7,811 bases of DNA from Tumulicola sp039922955. GTDB taxonomy: Bacteria > Vulcanimicrobiota > Vulcanimicrobiia > Vulcanimicrobiales > Vulcanimicrobiaceae. The notes below the pieces were generated by a model. That model ran no database searches. It worked only from the letters and a program-made list of their open reading frames with translations, and was not told the origin of the DNA. The position numbers and the translations under genes are program-made. The number at the start of each line of letters is the position of its first letter. Within the stretch, counting starts at the first letter, position 1. Below are positions 1 through 5,769 of the stretch, piece after piece. Location of the stretch: positions 1 through 7,811 of the forward strand of contig JBDTDR010000187.1 in assembly GCA_039922955.1 (NCBI GenBank), given 5' to 3'.

Positions 1-674
1 CCTCCTTCGGTGAAGAAGACTTCGTGCGGGGCGCGCAGCCACGCGTTGGCGACGCCGAGCCGGCGCATCGCGGCGGCGAGCCATCCCATTTCGTTCCGAT
101 AGTCGGCCGATTCGTCGGAGACGACGATCGCAACGGTGGGTTGGTCGACGGCGGTGGCGTGGCGCAGCATTGCGCCAAAACTCTTTGGGATGCCGTCGTC
201 ACCGCCGGCGCTTTCGATTCCGAGCTGGCAGTACGCCTGCGTCATCGCGCCGAGAAAGCCCATTCCACCCGGAACGCTGTCGAGTTCGGTAGCGGTAAAG
301 CCGTCGTCGGTGAGGATCAAATCCGGGCGAATGACGCCGGGAAGTTCTTGCTTGAAGCGATTTTGGCGGGCGAGCTTGACGATCTGCTCGGGCTTCCCGC
401 GATCGAGATACTCGGCGATGAAGGCGGGCGCCGTTCCGCGCGCGCTGCGATTATAGAGATTGTTGAGCCCGCGGTAGAAAACGAGAAGGTCGTGGCCGAG
501 GCGTTCGATTTCGCCGAGTTGATCGGGGGACAAGGCGAACGGCTCGGGGCTGACGCGCCAGGCGATACGTTCGTTTTCGTCGTCGACCCGGAAGAGACCG
601 GGGGGTATCGCCTCGTAGAGGTGGTGCGCTTGCTCCCGAGCCGTGAGGTCGGGTTTGGTAGCCGTACAAGGCAT
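1..674 (-). CDS. Partial hypothetical protein, possibly ATP-grasp / glutathionylspermidine-synthase-like (N-terminal part)
   Basis: The minus strand stays open from an ATG at 674 to the window edge, giving 224 complete codons; the C-terminal part lies outside. The protein begins MPCTATKPDLTAREQ and looks soluble, with no signal peptide or membrane segment. The most family-like stretch is at residues 116-138: RPDLILTDDG, then TELDSVPGGMG. An Arg-x-Asp strand, a 'DG' turn and an acidic residue before a Pro-Gly-Gly loop resemble the substrate-binding region of circularly permuted ATP-grasp proteins of the glutathionylspermidine synthase type. This is recalled similarity, not a search result, and the ATP-binding part is not visible. 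A second alpha/beta unit follows (TVAIVVSDESADYRNEMGW, residues 180-198). The best Shine-Dalgarno (AAGGGAG, minus strand 695-689) lies 14 nt from the ATG, rather far. No in-frame ATG, GTG or TTG was found just upstream. The reading frame is secure; the function is not. Confidence 0.72.
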   Translation of the reverse strand, partial: MPCTATKPDLTAREQAHHLYEAIPPGLFRVDDENERIAWRVSPEPFALSPDQLGEIERLGHDLLVFYRGLNNLYNRSARGTAPAFIAEYLDRGKPEQIVKLARQNRFKQELPGVIRPDLILTDDGFTATELDSVPGGMGFLGAMTQAYCQLGIESAGGDDGIPKSFGAMLRHATAVDQPTVAIVVSDESADYRNEMGWLAAAMRRLGVANAWLRAPHEVFFTEG

Positions 675-760
675 GATGAAAAGGCAGGCTCCCTTATCGA
701 CAGCCGTCGGGAATCTTCGAACTGTTGAAGGCGATGTACAGACGTCGCATGGTTCTACGG

Positions 761-766
761 ACTCTA
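761..766 (-). promoter_or_regulatory. Possible -10 hexamer for the leftmost gene
   Basis: Minus-strand TAGAGT (766-761) matches TANNNT and would place a transcription start near 754. That leaves a leader of about 80 nt before the ATG at 674. No convincing -35 was found. A chance match is plausible, since the only support is its position between the two minus-strand genes. Confidence 0.2.
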
Positions 767-770
767 AAAT

Positions 771-813
771 GCCCGCCTGGGCGGATGGTTGCACCTGCCC
801 TTAGTCGGCGGGC
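771..813 (-). terminator. Inverted repeat just after the secreted-protein gene; weak terminator candidate
   Basis: Directly after the TGA of the secreted-protein gene, read on the minus strand, GCCCGCC (813-807) pairs perfectly with GGCGGGC (777-771). The interval is 29 nt and contains a nested CCGCC-CA-GGCGG. The right arm is followed by ATTTTAG. A GC-rich stem with a short T run suggests an intrinsic terminator, but the T run is only four bases and the main loop is long. It could also simply be a GC-rich palindrome between two co-oriented genes. Confidence 0.3.
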
Positions 814-1209
814 TCACTTGATGGTGATGCCTCCGGGCGTCAGCAGGGCTCCCTCGACCCGCACCAGGCCGCCCGCAAAAACGAGCGTCAGGTGGAGGAC
901 TCCGGTCATGCCGAGCCGATTCAGCGGCAGGCTTTCCAGGATTCGTGACGCGTTCTCGCCGGCGACGAAGTGGAGTTCGCGCTGACGGCCAAACGAGCCG
1001 CCGGGCGAAGCGTACGAGGCGGACACCGGCACGACGATCTCGTCGGCGCCGTTGGCACGCGGCGGACCGGCAACGCAGTAGCCCAGCGTGACGGGCGTGC
1101 CGCGCACGTTGAGCGTCTCTTGGGTGCAGCGCGCCTGCGCTGCCGCCGCGCACGAAAGAACGGTCGCCGCTCCGGCAAACGCGAGGAACGCGGCCCACGG
1201 TCGCATCAT
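814..1209 (-). CDS. Small secreted protein of unknown function
   Basis: This encodes 131 residues starting at the first of two adjacent ATGs (1209 and 1206). The N-terminus is a clear Sec signal peptide: MMRPW, a hydrophobic core at residues 6-19, and an AQA motif at 24-26 that predicts cleavage before Arg27. The mature domain is about 105 residues with two cysteines (C28, C45) that could form a disulfide after export. It appears rich in beta strands, for example EIVVPVSASYA and GVLHLTLVFAGGLVRVEG. VLSC at 17-20 is a poor lipobox, so a lipoprotein is less likely. The open frame extends 13 codons upstream to 1248, but that extension would bury the signal peptide and the -10-like TATGCT sits within it, so the short form is preferred. 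I do not recognise the family. It is divergent from the HAD gene and lies 139 nt upstream of the left partial gene on the same strand. Confidence 0.72.
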   Translation of the reverse strand: MMRPWAAFLAFAGAATVLSCAAAAQARCTQETLNVRGTPVTLGYCVAGPPRANGADEIVVPVSASYASPGGSFGRQRELHFVAGENASRILESLPLNRLGMTGVLHLTLVFAGGLVRVEGALLTPGGITIK

Positions 1210-1215
1210 CAATTC

Positions 1216-1221
1216 AGCATA
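1216..1221 (-). promoter_or_regulatory. -10-like hexamer for the secreted-protein gene, leaderless arrangement
   Basis: Minus-strand TATGCT (1221-1216) is followed by six bases (GAATTG) and then ATGATG. A transcription start about seven bases after a -10 hexamer would fall on the A of the first ATG at 1209, giving a leaderless mRNA. No Shine-Dalgarno is visible before this start, which agrees. No good -35 element was found at the usual 16-18 bp spacing. Confidence 0.42.
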
Positions 1222-1288
1222 ACGGTTCGGCTCCGCGAAAGGTCGCACCCTCCCCGCAAAGCGCCGCCGTTCGGATTGACGGGCGGGT

Positions 1289-1294
1289 TATAGT
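1289..1294 (+). promoter_or_regulatory. -10-like hexamer for the ten-gene plus-strand operon, leaderless arrangement
   Basis: TATAGT is a five-of-six match to the TATAAT consensus in a very GC-rich stretch. It is followed by TTAC and then GTGGTG, so transcription would start about at 1299-1302, on the start codon itself. No Shine-Dalgarno precedes the gene. TTGAC at 1276-1280 is too close (8 bp) to be its -35, and the 16-18 bp position (about 1265-1272) has no -35 match. As the first promoter-like site before ten tightly spaced genes, it could drive the whole set. Confidence 0.48.
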
Positions 1295-1298
1295 TTAC

Positions 1299-2132
1299 GT
1301 GGTGCTGCCTGCCATCGACCTGATCGCCCTCGACCTCGACGGTACGCTGCTCGATTCGGACGACGGCGTTTCGCCGGCGAACCGGCGAGCGGTAGCCGCC
1401 GCGCTCGCGGCGGGCGTGCGCGTCGTCCTGGTTACGGGGCGCGGTGCCGCCAACGTGCCCACCCGCCTGGTGCACGAGCTGAATTTGGATTTACCGGCCA
1501 TCTGCGCCCACGGCGCGCTGACCAAAGACGTGCTCTCGGGGCGCACTCTCGGGCACATCCCCGTGCCGGCGGCGCACGCACGGCCGATGATCGAGTACGC
1601 GCAGCGGCATCGCCTCAACGTCGCGGTCTACCTTGACGACTGCTTCCTCCGCCTCGAAGGCACGCCGCTCCACATGGAGGACATGCGCGGGCCGCATTGG
1701 CGCGAGGTTCGGTCGCTGGTCGAAGCGGTGAAGGACGCGTCCCCGACGTTCATCCGCTTTTTGGGGGCTGAGTCCGTGGATGCCATGCGCGCGGCTTTCT
1801 CCCACCTTCCGCTGCACTTCAAGTACGAAGCTTGGGACGTTTTCGAAGAGTGCGCGGTGACGAGTCTCGAGGCCACCAAACGCAAGGCGCTCGCGCGGCT
1901 GTGCGCCGATCTCGACATTCCGGCGATCCGCGTGCTCGCGATCGGCGATTCGCGCAACGACGTTCCGATGCTGCGGTGGGCGGGTACCGGCGTCGTCATG
2001 GGCAACGCGCTTCCCGCCGTTCGTCAATCCGTGGGACGGGTCACCGCGCGCTGCGACGAAGACGGCGTCGCCCGCGCCATCGAGCGCTACGTGCTCGAGC
2101 CGCTTTCGGATCGGGAAGACAAAAGCGCGTGA
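1299..2132 (+). CDS. Cof-type HAD-superfamily phosphatase (HAD-IIB)
   Basis: A 277-residue hydrolase, of usual length for Cof/YbiV-like sugar-phosphate or cofactor phosphatases. All four HAD motifs are present. Motif I is DLDGTLLDSD (nucleophile D12, acid/base D14). Motif II is VLVTGRG (T46). The motif III lysine lies in EATKRKAL (K194 most likely). Motif IV is GDSRND (D217, D221), which binds Mg2+. The region between motifs II and III (about 85-185) is the C2-type cap that determines substrate, and it cannot be read as specific for any compound. It is cytosolic, with no signal peptide. Start: GTG at 1299 or the adjacent GTG at 1302; both fit the -10-like TATAGT just upstream, and no Shine-Dalgarno is present. 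It is the first gene of the operon, and its TGA shares one base with the ATG of the next gene. A role in Moco metabolism is not established. Confidence 0.9.
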   Translation: MVLPAIDLIALDLDGTLLDSDDGVSPANRRAVAAALAAGVRVVLVTGRGAANVPTRLVHELNLDLPAICAHGALTKDVLSGRTLGHIPVPAAHARPMIEYAQRHRLNVAVYLDDCFLRLEGTPLHMEDMRGPHWREVRSLVEAVKDASPTFIRFLGAESVDAMRAAFSHLPLHFKYEAWDVFEECAVTSLEATKRKALARLCADLDIPAIRVLAIGDSRNDVPMLRWAGTGVVMGNALPAVRQSVGRVTARCDEDGVARAIERYVLEPLSDREDKSA

Positions 2133-2386
2133 TGCAGGGCGTACCGTCGCGCGAGTACGAGGCGCGGCTGCGAGCGATTCTCGACCGGGAAGATTGGGAA
2201 GCCTTGCGCGAGTTCGCGCGCGCCGAAAACCAAGTACCCGAGGACGTAAGCGCGGCGGACCGGCACTTCTGGGAAGTGCTGATGCACAAGCTCGTCTGCA
2301 ACCGTCTGGATATGCTCGCGCGGCACGCGCGCTCGCGCGAGTGGCTCGAAGCCAACGACTATACCGGCGACATCGGCGGCTATTAG
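2132..2386 (+). CDS. Conserved-looking small hypothetical protein (84 aa) next to moaD
   Basis: The ATG overlaps the TGA of the HAD gene by one base (TGATG), and the TAG lies 3 nt before moaD, so translational coupling on both sides is likely. The product (begins MQGVPSREYEARLRAIL) is charged and soluble. It appears mostly alpha-helical across residues 6-32 and 41-74, with a tyrosine/glycine-rich tail (NDYTGDIGGY). It has one cysteine (C56) in HKLVCNRLD and no metal-binding cysteine motif, signal peptide or membrane span. I do not recognise a family. The same frame stays open upstream to 1832 inside the HAD gene, but that part is Arg-rich shadow sequence; the composition changes to normal protein at the ATG chosen here. 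It could be a small regulator or an adaptor for a neighbouring enzyme; this is inference from position only. Confidence 0.72.
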   Translation: MQGVPSREYEARLRAILDREDWEALREFARAENQVPEDVSAADRHFWEVLMHKLVCNRLDMLARHARSREWLEANDYTGDIGGY

Positions 2387-2389
2387 TCG

Positions 2390-2635
2390 ATGCAGATTCG
2401 CGTGCTGGCCTTCGCGCGCATGCGCGAACTGCTGGGTGCTCCCGAGCGGACGCTCGACTTGGCCGCCGGGATGCGGGTCCGCGACGCGTGGTCGGCGCTC
2501 GCAAAGCTCTTTCCCGCGCTCGACGAACTCGCCGGCTCGACGCGAATAGCGCGCAACGGCCGCGTCGGCGCGGCGGACGATCTCCTGACCGATGGAGACG
2601 AGCTCGCCTTGTTGCCGCCGGTGGGCGGCGGTTAG
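2390..2635 (+). CDS. moaD: MoaD, molybdopterin synthase sulfur-carrier subunit
   Basis: An 81-residue ubiquitin-fold protein, the typical MoaD length. It begins with the usual first strand (MQIRVLAFARMRELLG) and ends LLPPVGGG. The terminal Gly-Gly (G80-G81) is adenylated by MoeB and converted to a thiocarboxylate, which donates sulfur to precursor Z (cyclic pyranopterin monophosphate) in the MoaD-MoaE complex. The NGR segment and the DGDELALLPPV block near the C-terminus are family signatures. The related ThiS is less likely because moaE follows 2 nt after the stop and moeB is three genes downstream, with no thiazole-synthase gene in view. It acts in the cytosol. Upstream Shine-Dalgarno signal is weak, so coupling to the preceding gene probably supports its translation. 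Confidence 0.93.
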   Translation: MQIRVLAFARMRELLGAPERTLDLAAGMRVRDAWSALAKLFPALDELAGSTRIARNGRVGAADDLLTDGDELALLPPVGGG

Positions 2636-2637
2636 CC

Positions 2638-3060
2638 GTGTACCGCATCGTTCGCGAGGCGATCGATCCGCGCGGGCTCGAGTCCGCCGTTCGAACCGAC
2701 GCGTGCGGCGGAATCGCGAGCTTCCTGGGGGTCGTGCGCGCGCACGCCGATGACCGACGCGCGGTCGCCGGGCTCTCGTATGAAGCCTTCGAGCCGATGG
2801 CGATCGCGGAATTCGAAAGCATCGCCGACGAGGTGCGCGGGCGCTTCGGCGACGTGCGGTTAGCGATCGTGCATCGCGTCGGCGATCTTGCAATCGGCGA
2901 CATCGCGGTCGCGATCGTCGTCGCCGCCGGTCACCGCGCCGCGGCGTTCGACGCCTGTGAATACGCCATCGACGAAGTAAAACGCCGCGCGCCCATTTGG
3001 AAGAAGGAGCGTTACGCGGACGGCGCCGGGGAATGGAAGGCTAACGCCGACCGTGAGTAA
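2638..3060 (+). CDS. moaE: MoaE, molybdopterin synthase catalytic subunit
   Basis: A 140-residue protein starting at GTG 2638, two bases after the moaD stop. It inserts two sulfur atoms from MoaD thiocarboxylate into cyclic pyranopterin monophosphate to make molybdopterin. Visible family motifs: FLGVVR (R34, expected phosphate/pterin contact), LSYEAFEPMA (47-55), HRVGDLAIGDIAV (79-91), AGHRAAAFDAC (97-107), and DEVKRRAPIWKKE (112-124). In the last motif K115 and K122 align by eye with the two essential lysines of E. coli MoaE (K119, K126). The frame is open much further upstream (to 2194), but that section overlaps moaD and is Arg-rich shadow; the GTG gives a normal-length protein. The end overlaps the next gene by 8 nt. 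MoaD and MoaE are separate proteins here, not a fusion. Confidence 0.95.
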   Translation: MYRIVREAIDPRGLESAVRTDACGGIASFLGVVRAHADDRRAVAGLSYEAFEPMAIAEFESIADEVRGRFGDVRLAIVHRVGDLAIGDIAVAIVVAAGHRAAAFDACEYAIDEVKRRAPIWKKERYADGAGEWKANADRE

Positions 3061-3775
3061 AGTCGAGCTGTTTGAGGTTACCGCGGAGCGCAACCGGGTC
3101 GCCGGGCTCTGGTACGAGCCGCGACGTCCGCGCGGCATCTCGATCGTCACGGGTCACGGCTACTCTTCGAGCAAGCACAATTTGGACTTCCTCTGCGGGT
3201 TTTTGGCGAGCCACGGTTTCGGTATCTACAGCATCGACTTTCCGGGTCACAAGCTGGGATCGAGCGGCGGCCGACTGCGCGGCGTCGACGACTGCATCGA
3301 CGCGATGTCGGCAGCGTTTCGTTTTGCGCGCGAACGCGGCGACGCAGCGGCCTACGCGATGGGCCACAGCATGGGCGGGATGGCGGCGATCTTTACGACC
3401 GCGCTGGATCCCCAGGTTCTCGGGGTGATTGCGATTGCCACCGGGCTGGGCCGCCCCACCTCCATTGCCGCGTTGCGTCAGGCCGGCGCGACCGATTTCC
3501 GATCCTCGTACGTCACCGGGGTGACGCTTCCCGAACTGGTCGAGGGTCTGGACGAGCGGTACGCGGCGCTGCTGCCGCGGTTGGCCGGACGTCCGGCCCT
3601 CTACGTGGCGGCGGATCGCGACGCGATGGTGAACCAGAAAAGCGTGCGCGAACTCTACGAGCGGGCCCCCGAGCCCAAGTGGCTGGCGACCATCGAAAGC
3701 GATCACACCTACGCGGGCGAACGCGCCCGCAGCACCGTACTGCAATGGCTCAACGACCGGCATCCGCGGGAGTGA
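3053..3775 (+). CDS. Alpha/beta hydrolase embedded in the Moco operon
   Basis: A 240-residue serine hydrolase of the alpha/beta fold (hydrolase_4 / serine aminopeptidase S33-like). The nucleophile elbow GHSMGG places Ser106. The likely acid is D190 in AADRDAMV, and the base is H218 in ESDHTYAG. The oxyanion-hole HG motif is at H35-G36 (TGHGYSSSKHN). YSIDFPGHKLGSSGG (59-73) is the usual segment after strand 4. The complete triad suggests an active esterase, thioesterase or similar enzyme; the substrate cannot be read. No signal peptide, so it is cytosolic. The GTG start overlaps moaE by 8 nt, with a GGAAGG Shine-Dalgarno at 3035-3040, and the stop overlaps the next gene by 4 nt (GTGA). This double overlap implies co-translation with moaE and moeB. 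I know of no established Moco step that uses such a hydrolase. Confidence 0.87.
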   Translation: MSKVELFEVTAERNRVAGLWYEPRRPRGISIVTGHGYSSSKHNLDFLCGFLASHGFGIYSIDFPGHKLGSSGGRLRGVDDCIDAMSAAFRFARERGDAAAYAMGHSMGGMAAIFTTALDPQVLGVIAIATGLGRPTSIAALRQAGATDFRSSYVTGVTLPELVEGLDERYAALLPRLAGRPALYVAADRDAMVNQKSVRELYERAPEPKWLATIESDHTYAGERARSTVLQWLNDRHPRE

Positions 3776-4890
3776 GCCTGGCCGGCCGGCCCGGCCTGCG
3801 ACGCTACAGCCGCCATCTGCTGATTCCCGAGGTCGGGTTGCACGGACAGGAGCGTCTGAACGAGTCGCGCGTCCTGGTCATCGGCGCGGGCGGGTTGGGT
3901 TCGCCCGCGCTCCAGTATCTCGCGGCCGCGGGCGTCGGCCGTATCGGCGTCATGGACGGCGACGTGGTTGACGAAACGAACCTTCAGCGCCAGACGATCT
4001 TTGCGACGGCCGACATCGGCCGCAACAAGGCGACCGCGGCGGCAGCGCGGCTGCGGGCGCTCAATCCGTCGATCGCCGCCGACGCGATGCCGGTATATTT
4101 TGACGGCGACAACGCGCGCGAACTCGTGCGCTTGTACGACGTCGTCCTCGACTGCACCGATCGCTTCCCCACGCGGTATCTCATCAACGACTCCTGCGTG
4201 CTCGAAGGCAAGGCGGACGTGTACGGGTCGATCTTCCGGTTCGACGGCCAGGTGAGCGTCTTCGGTGCCGGGGGCGGCCCGTGCTATCGGTGTTTGTATC
4301 CCGAACCGCCGCCGGCGGGAAGCGTGCCGACGTGCGCCGAGGGCGGCGTGCTCGGCGCGCTGGCGGGCATCGTCGGCGCCTGGCAGGCCAGTGAGGCGCT
4401 CAAAGTGCTGCTCGGAATCGGCGACCCGCTGATCGGCCGGCTGATGTTGATCGAAAGCCTCGGCGCGCGCGTTCGCGAGGTTGGTTTCAAACGCGACCCC
4501 GGCTGCGCGCTTTGCGGCGACCGCGCGTGGATTCGGGAAGCGAAGCCGATCGAATACGACGACGAGGCCGATGCGTTGGGAGTGATGGAAGAAATCGACG
4601 CCGGCGCGCTCGACGAGGCACTGCGCGGCGCGCGCCTGCTCGACGTGCGCGAACCGCACGAAGCCGTGCTCGGCTCGGTCGACGGCGCGATCGGCATTCC
4701 GGTTACGCAGCTCGAAGCGCGGATGCACGAACTCGATACGTCCGTGCGCTACGTCGTCGCCTGCCGAGTTGGCGCGAAATCCCGCTGGGCGATGCGCCGC
4801 CTGCACGATGCCGGCTTCACGCGCCTGATTCATCTGCGCGGGGGTCTGCTGGCCTACGCCGCGCAACATCCCGACTTCGAGTTTTTTTAG
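3772..4890 (+). CDS. moeB: MoeB-type adenylyltransferase fused to rhodanese (MoeBR/MoeZ/MOCS3-like)
   Basis: A 372-residue two-domain protein that activates MoaD. The E1-like ThiF/MoeB domain spans about 8-245. It starts RRYSRHLLIPEVG, with the nucleotide loop GAGGLG (38-43), NLQRQ (70-74), and DCTDRFPTRYLIND (127-140) carrying the acidic residue expected to bind MgATP (D130). Structural zinc ligands are C171 and C174 (CYRC) plus C245 and C248 (CALC). PTCAEGGVLG holds C188. The rhodanese domain (about 272-370) has LDVREPHE and the active-site loop CRVGAKSR with C331, which would carry a persulfide. The fusion matches MOCS3/Uba4 and actinobacterial MoeZ, in which one protein both adenylates the carrier C-terminus and supplies sulfur. 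ThiF is possible but less likely beside moaD and moaE. The GTG at 3772 overlaps the hydrolase stop (GTGA); the frame is open back to 3679 but that part overlaps the hydrolase and does not align with the family. Confidence 0.94.
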   Translation: MSLAGRPGLRRYSRHLLIPEVGLHGQERLNESRVLVIGAGGLGSPALQYLAAAGVGRIGVMDGDVVDETNLQRQTIFATADIGRNKATAAAARLRALNPSIAADAMPVYFDGDNARELVRLYDVVLDCTDRFPTRYLINDSCVLEGKADVYGSIFRFDGQVSVFGAGGGPCYRCLYPEPPPAGSVPTCAEGGVLGALAGIVGAWQASEALKVLLGIGDPLIGRLMLIESLGARVREVGFKRDPGCALCGDRAWIREAKPIEYDDEADALGVMEEIDAGALDEALRGARLLDVREPHEAVLGSVDGAIGIPVTQLEARMHELDTSVRYVVACRVGAKSRWAMRRLHDAGFTRLIHLRGGLLAYAAQHPDFEFF

Positions 4891-4898
4891 GAGTTTGC

Positions 4899-4905
4899 AA
4901 GGAGG
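4899..4905 (+). promoter_or_regulatory. Strong Shine-Dalgarno for the aldo/keto reductase
   Basis: AAGGAGG is a near-perfect anti-16S match, 9 nt before the GTG at 4915. It fixes that start codon. It is the best ribosome binding site in the window and sits in the largest gap of the operon (24 nt), consistent with independent rather than coupled initiation. Confidence 0.8.
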
Positions 4906-4914
4906 CTTTCACAC

Positions 4915-5769
4915 GTGAGGAACAAGCCGTTCGCGGCAACCGGCGTCGAACTGCCCGTCATCGGACAAGGAACGTGGGACATCCCAGAAGCCGGTCCGCG
5001 CCTCGAAGAGGCCAAGCTCGCGATTCGGCGCGGCATCGAGCTCGGCATGACCCATCTCGATACCGCCGAGATGTACGGCACGGGGCGCGTTGAAGAACTG
5101 CTGGGCGAGGCGATCGCCGGGCTGCCGCGCGACCGGCTGTTCGTCACGACCAAGGTGCTGCCGAGCAACGCTCGTTACGGCGATACGCTGGCCGCCGCGG
5201 AGCGCAGCCTAAAACGGCTGGCGCTCGAGTACGTCGACCTGTACTTGCTGCACTGGCCCAGCGCACATCCCCTCGAAGAAACAATGCGTGCCCTCGAACG
5301 CCTGGTCGCCGACGGAAAGGCGCGATTCGTCGGCGTCAGCAACTTCGACGCCGACGACATGGAAGAGGCGGCGTCCTACCTGCGCGACGTTCCGCTAACC
5401 TGCAACCAGGTGCTCTATCACTTGAACGAACGCGGCGCCGAACGCCGCGTGATTCCCGTGGCCAAGAAACGCAAAATTGGGGTGGTCGCGTACACGCCGT
5501 TCGGCCGAGGGCGGTTTCCTCGCGCACAGGCCGGCGGCGGGGGAATCCTCGACGACGTCGCGCGCAAACACGCTGCGACCGCGCGCCAAGTGATTCTGGC
5601 CTTTCTTACGCGCGACGCCAACGTCTTCACGATCCCCAAAGCAGCGCGGCTCGAACACGTCGAGGAAAATGCCCGAGCGGGCGATCTCACGTTGGACGCC
5701 GGCGACATCGCGGCCATCGGTGCGGCGTTTCCGCTCGCCGACGCCGACGCGCCGCTCGCGACGCTGTAA
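4915..5769 (+). CDS. Aldo/keto reductase
   Basis: A 284-residue NADPH-type oxidoreductase with a TIM barrel, of normal family length. It opens with GVELPVIGQGTW (10-21). The catalytic tetrad is complete: D49 in HLDTAEMYG, Y54, K80 in TTKVLPSN, and H113 in LLHWPSAHP. GVSNF (140-144) and NQVLYHL (164-170) line the active site, and IPKAARLEHVEEN (240-252) is the cofactor-phosphate-binding segment. It resembles the E. coli YeaE / 2,5-diketo-D-gluconate-reductase-like branch, reducing aldehydes or ketones to alcohols, possibly methylglyoxal, but the physiological substrate cannot be read. Cytosolic. Translation begins at GTG behind a strong Shine-Dalgarno, and the TAA shares one base with the ATG of queG (TAATG). 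Its place between moeB and queG probably reflects shared transcription rather than a shared pathway. Confidence 0.93.
   Translation: MRNKPFAATGVELPVIGQGTWDIPEAGPRLEEAKLAIRRGIELGMTHLDTAEMYGTGRVEELLGEAIAGLPRDRLFVTTKVLPSNARYGDTLAAAERSLKRLALEYVDLYLLHWPSAHPLEETMRALERLVADGKARFVGVSNFDADDMEEAASYLRDVPLTCNQVLYHLNERGAERRVIPVAKKRKIGVVAYTPFGRGRFPRAQAGGGGILDDVARKHAATARQVILAFLTRDANVFTIPKAARLEHVEENARAGDLTLDAGDIAAIGAAFPLADADAPLATL

Noticed and set aside
24..728. Plus-strand open frame of 234 codons
   Set aside because: It is opposite the left partial gene, whose minus-strand translation has normal protein composition and a family-like motif; the plus-strand product does not.
1150..1209. Lipoprotein signal (VLSC) in the small secreted protein
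   Set aside because: Leu at the -2 position is a poor fit to the lipobox, and a better signal-peptidase I site (AQA) follows six residues later.
1276..1294. TTGAC as the -35 element paired with TATAGT
   Set aside because: The spacing is only 8 bp, far below the 16-18 bp needed, so the TTGAC is probably coincidental.
2390..2635. ThiS instead of MoaD
   Set aside because: Both end in Gly-Gly, but the ending LLPPVGGG, the immediately following moaE and the lack of any thiazole-synthesis gene favour MoaD.
2194..2637. Upstream extension of the moaE frame, which could suggest a fusion
   Set aside because: It overlaps the 84-residue gene and all of moaD in another frame and is Arg-rich. The GTG at 2638 gives a MoaE of normal size.
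1491..2903. Long minus-strand open frame (470 codons) opposite the HAD, 84-residue, moaD and moaE genes
   Set aside because: Its translation is Arg/Ala/Pro-rich low-complexity sequence with no motif, and it lies antisense to four convincing genes. Long antisense frames are expected in GC-rich DNA.
3679..3771. Upstream ATG extension of the MoeB-rhodanese gene
   Set aside because: The extra 31 residues are basic shadow sequence inside the hydrolase gene. The GTG at 3772 overlaps the hydrolase stop in the common GTGA form and starts the protein where MoeB homology begins.
3709..4869. Long minus-strand open frame (386 codons) opposite the MoeB-rhodanese gene
   Set aside because: It is the complement of a gene with full catalytic motifs; composition is His/Arg/Ala-rich and shows no family signature.
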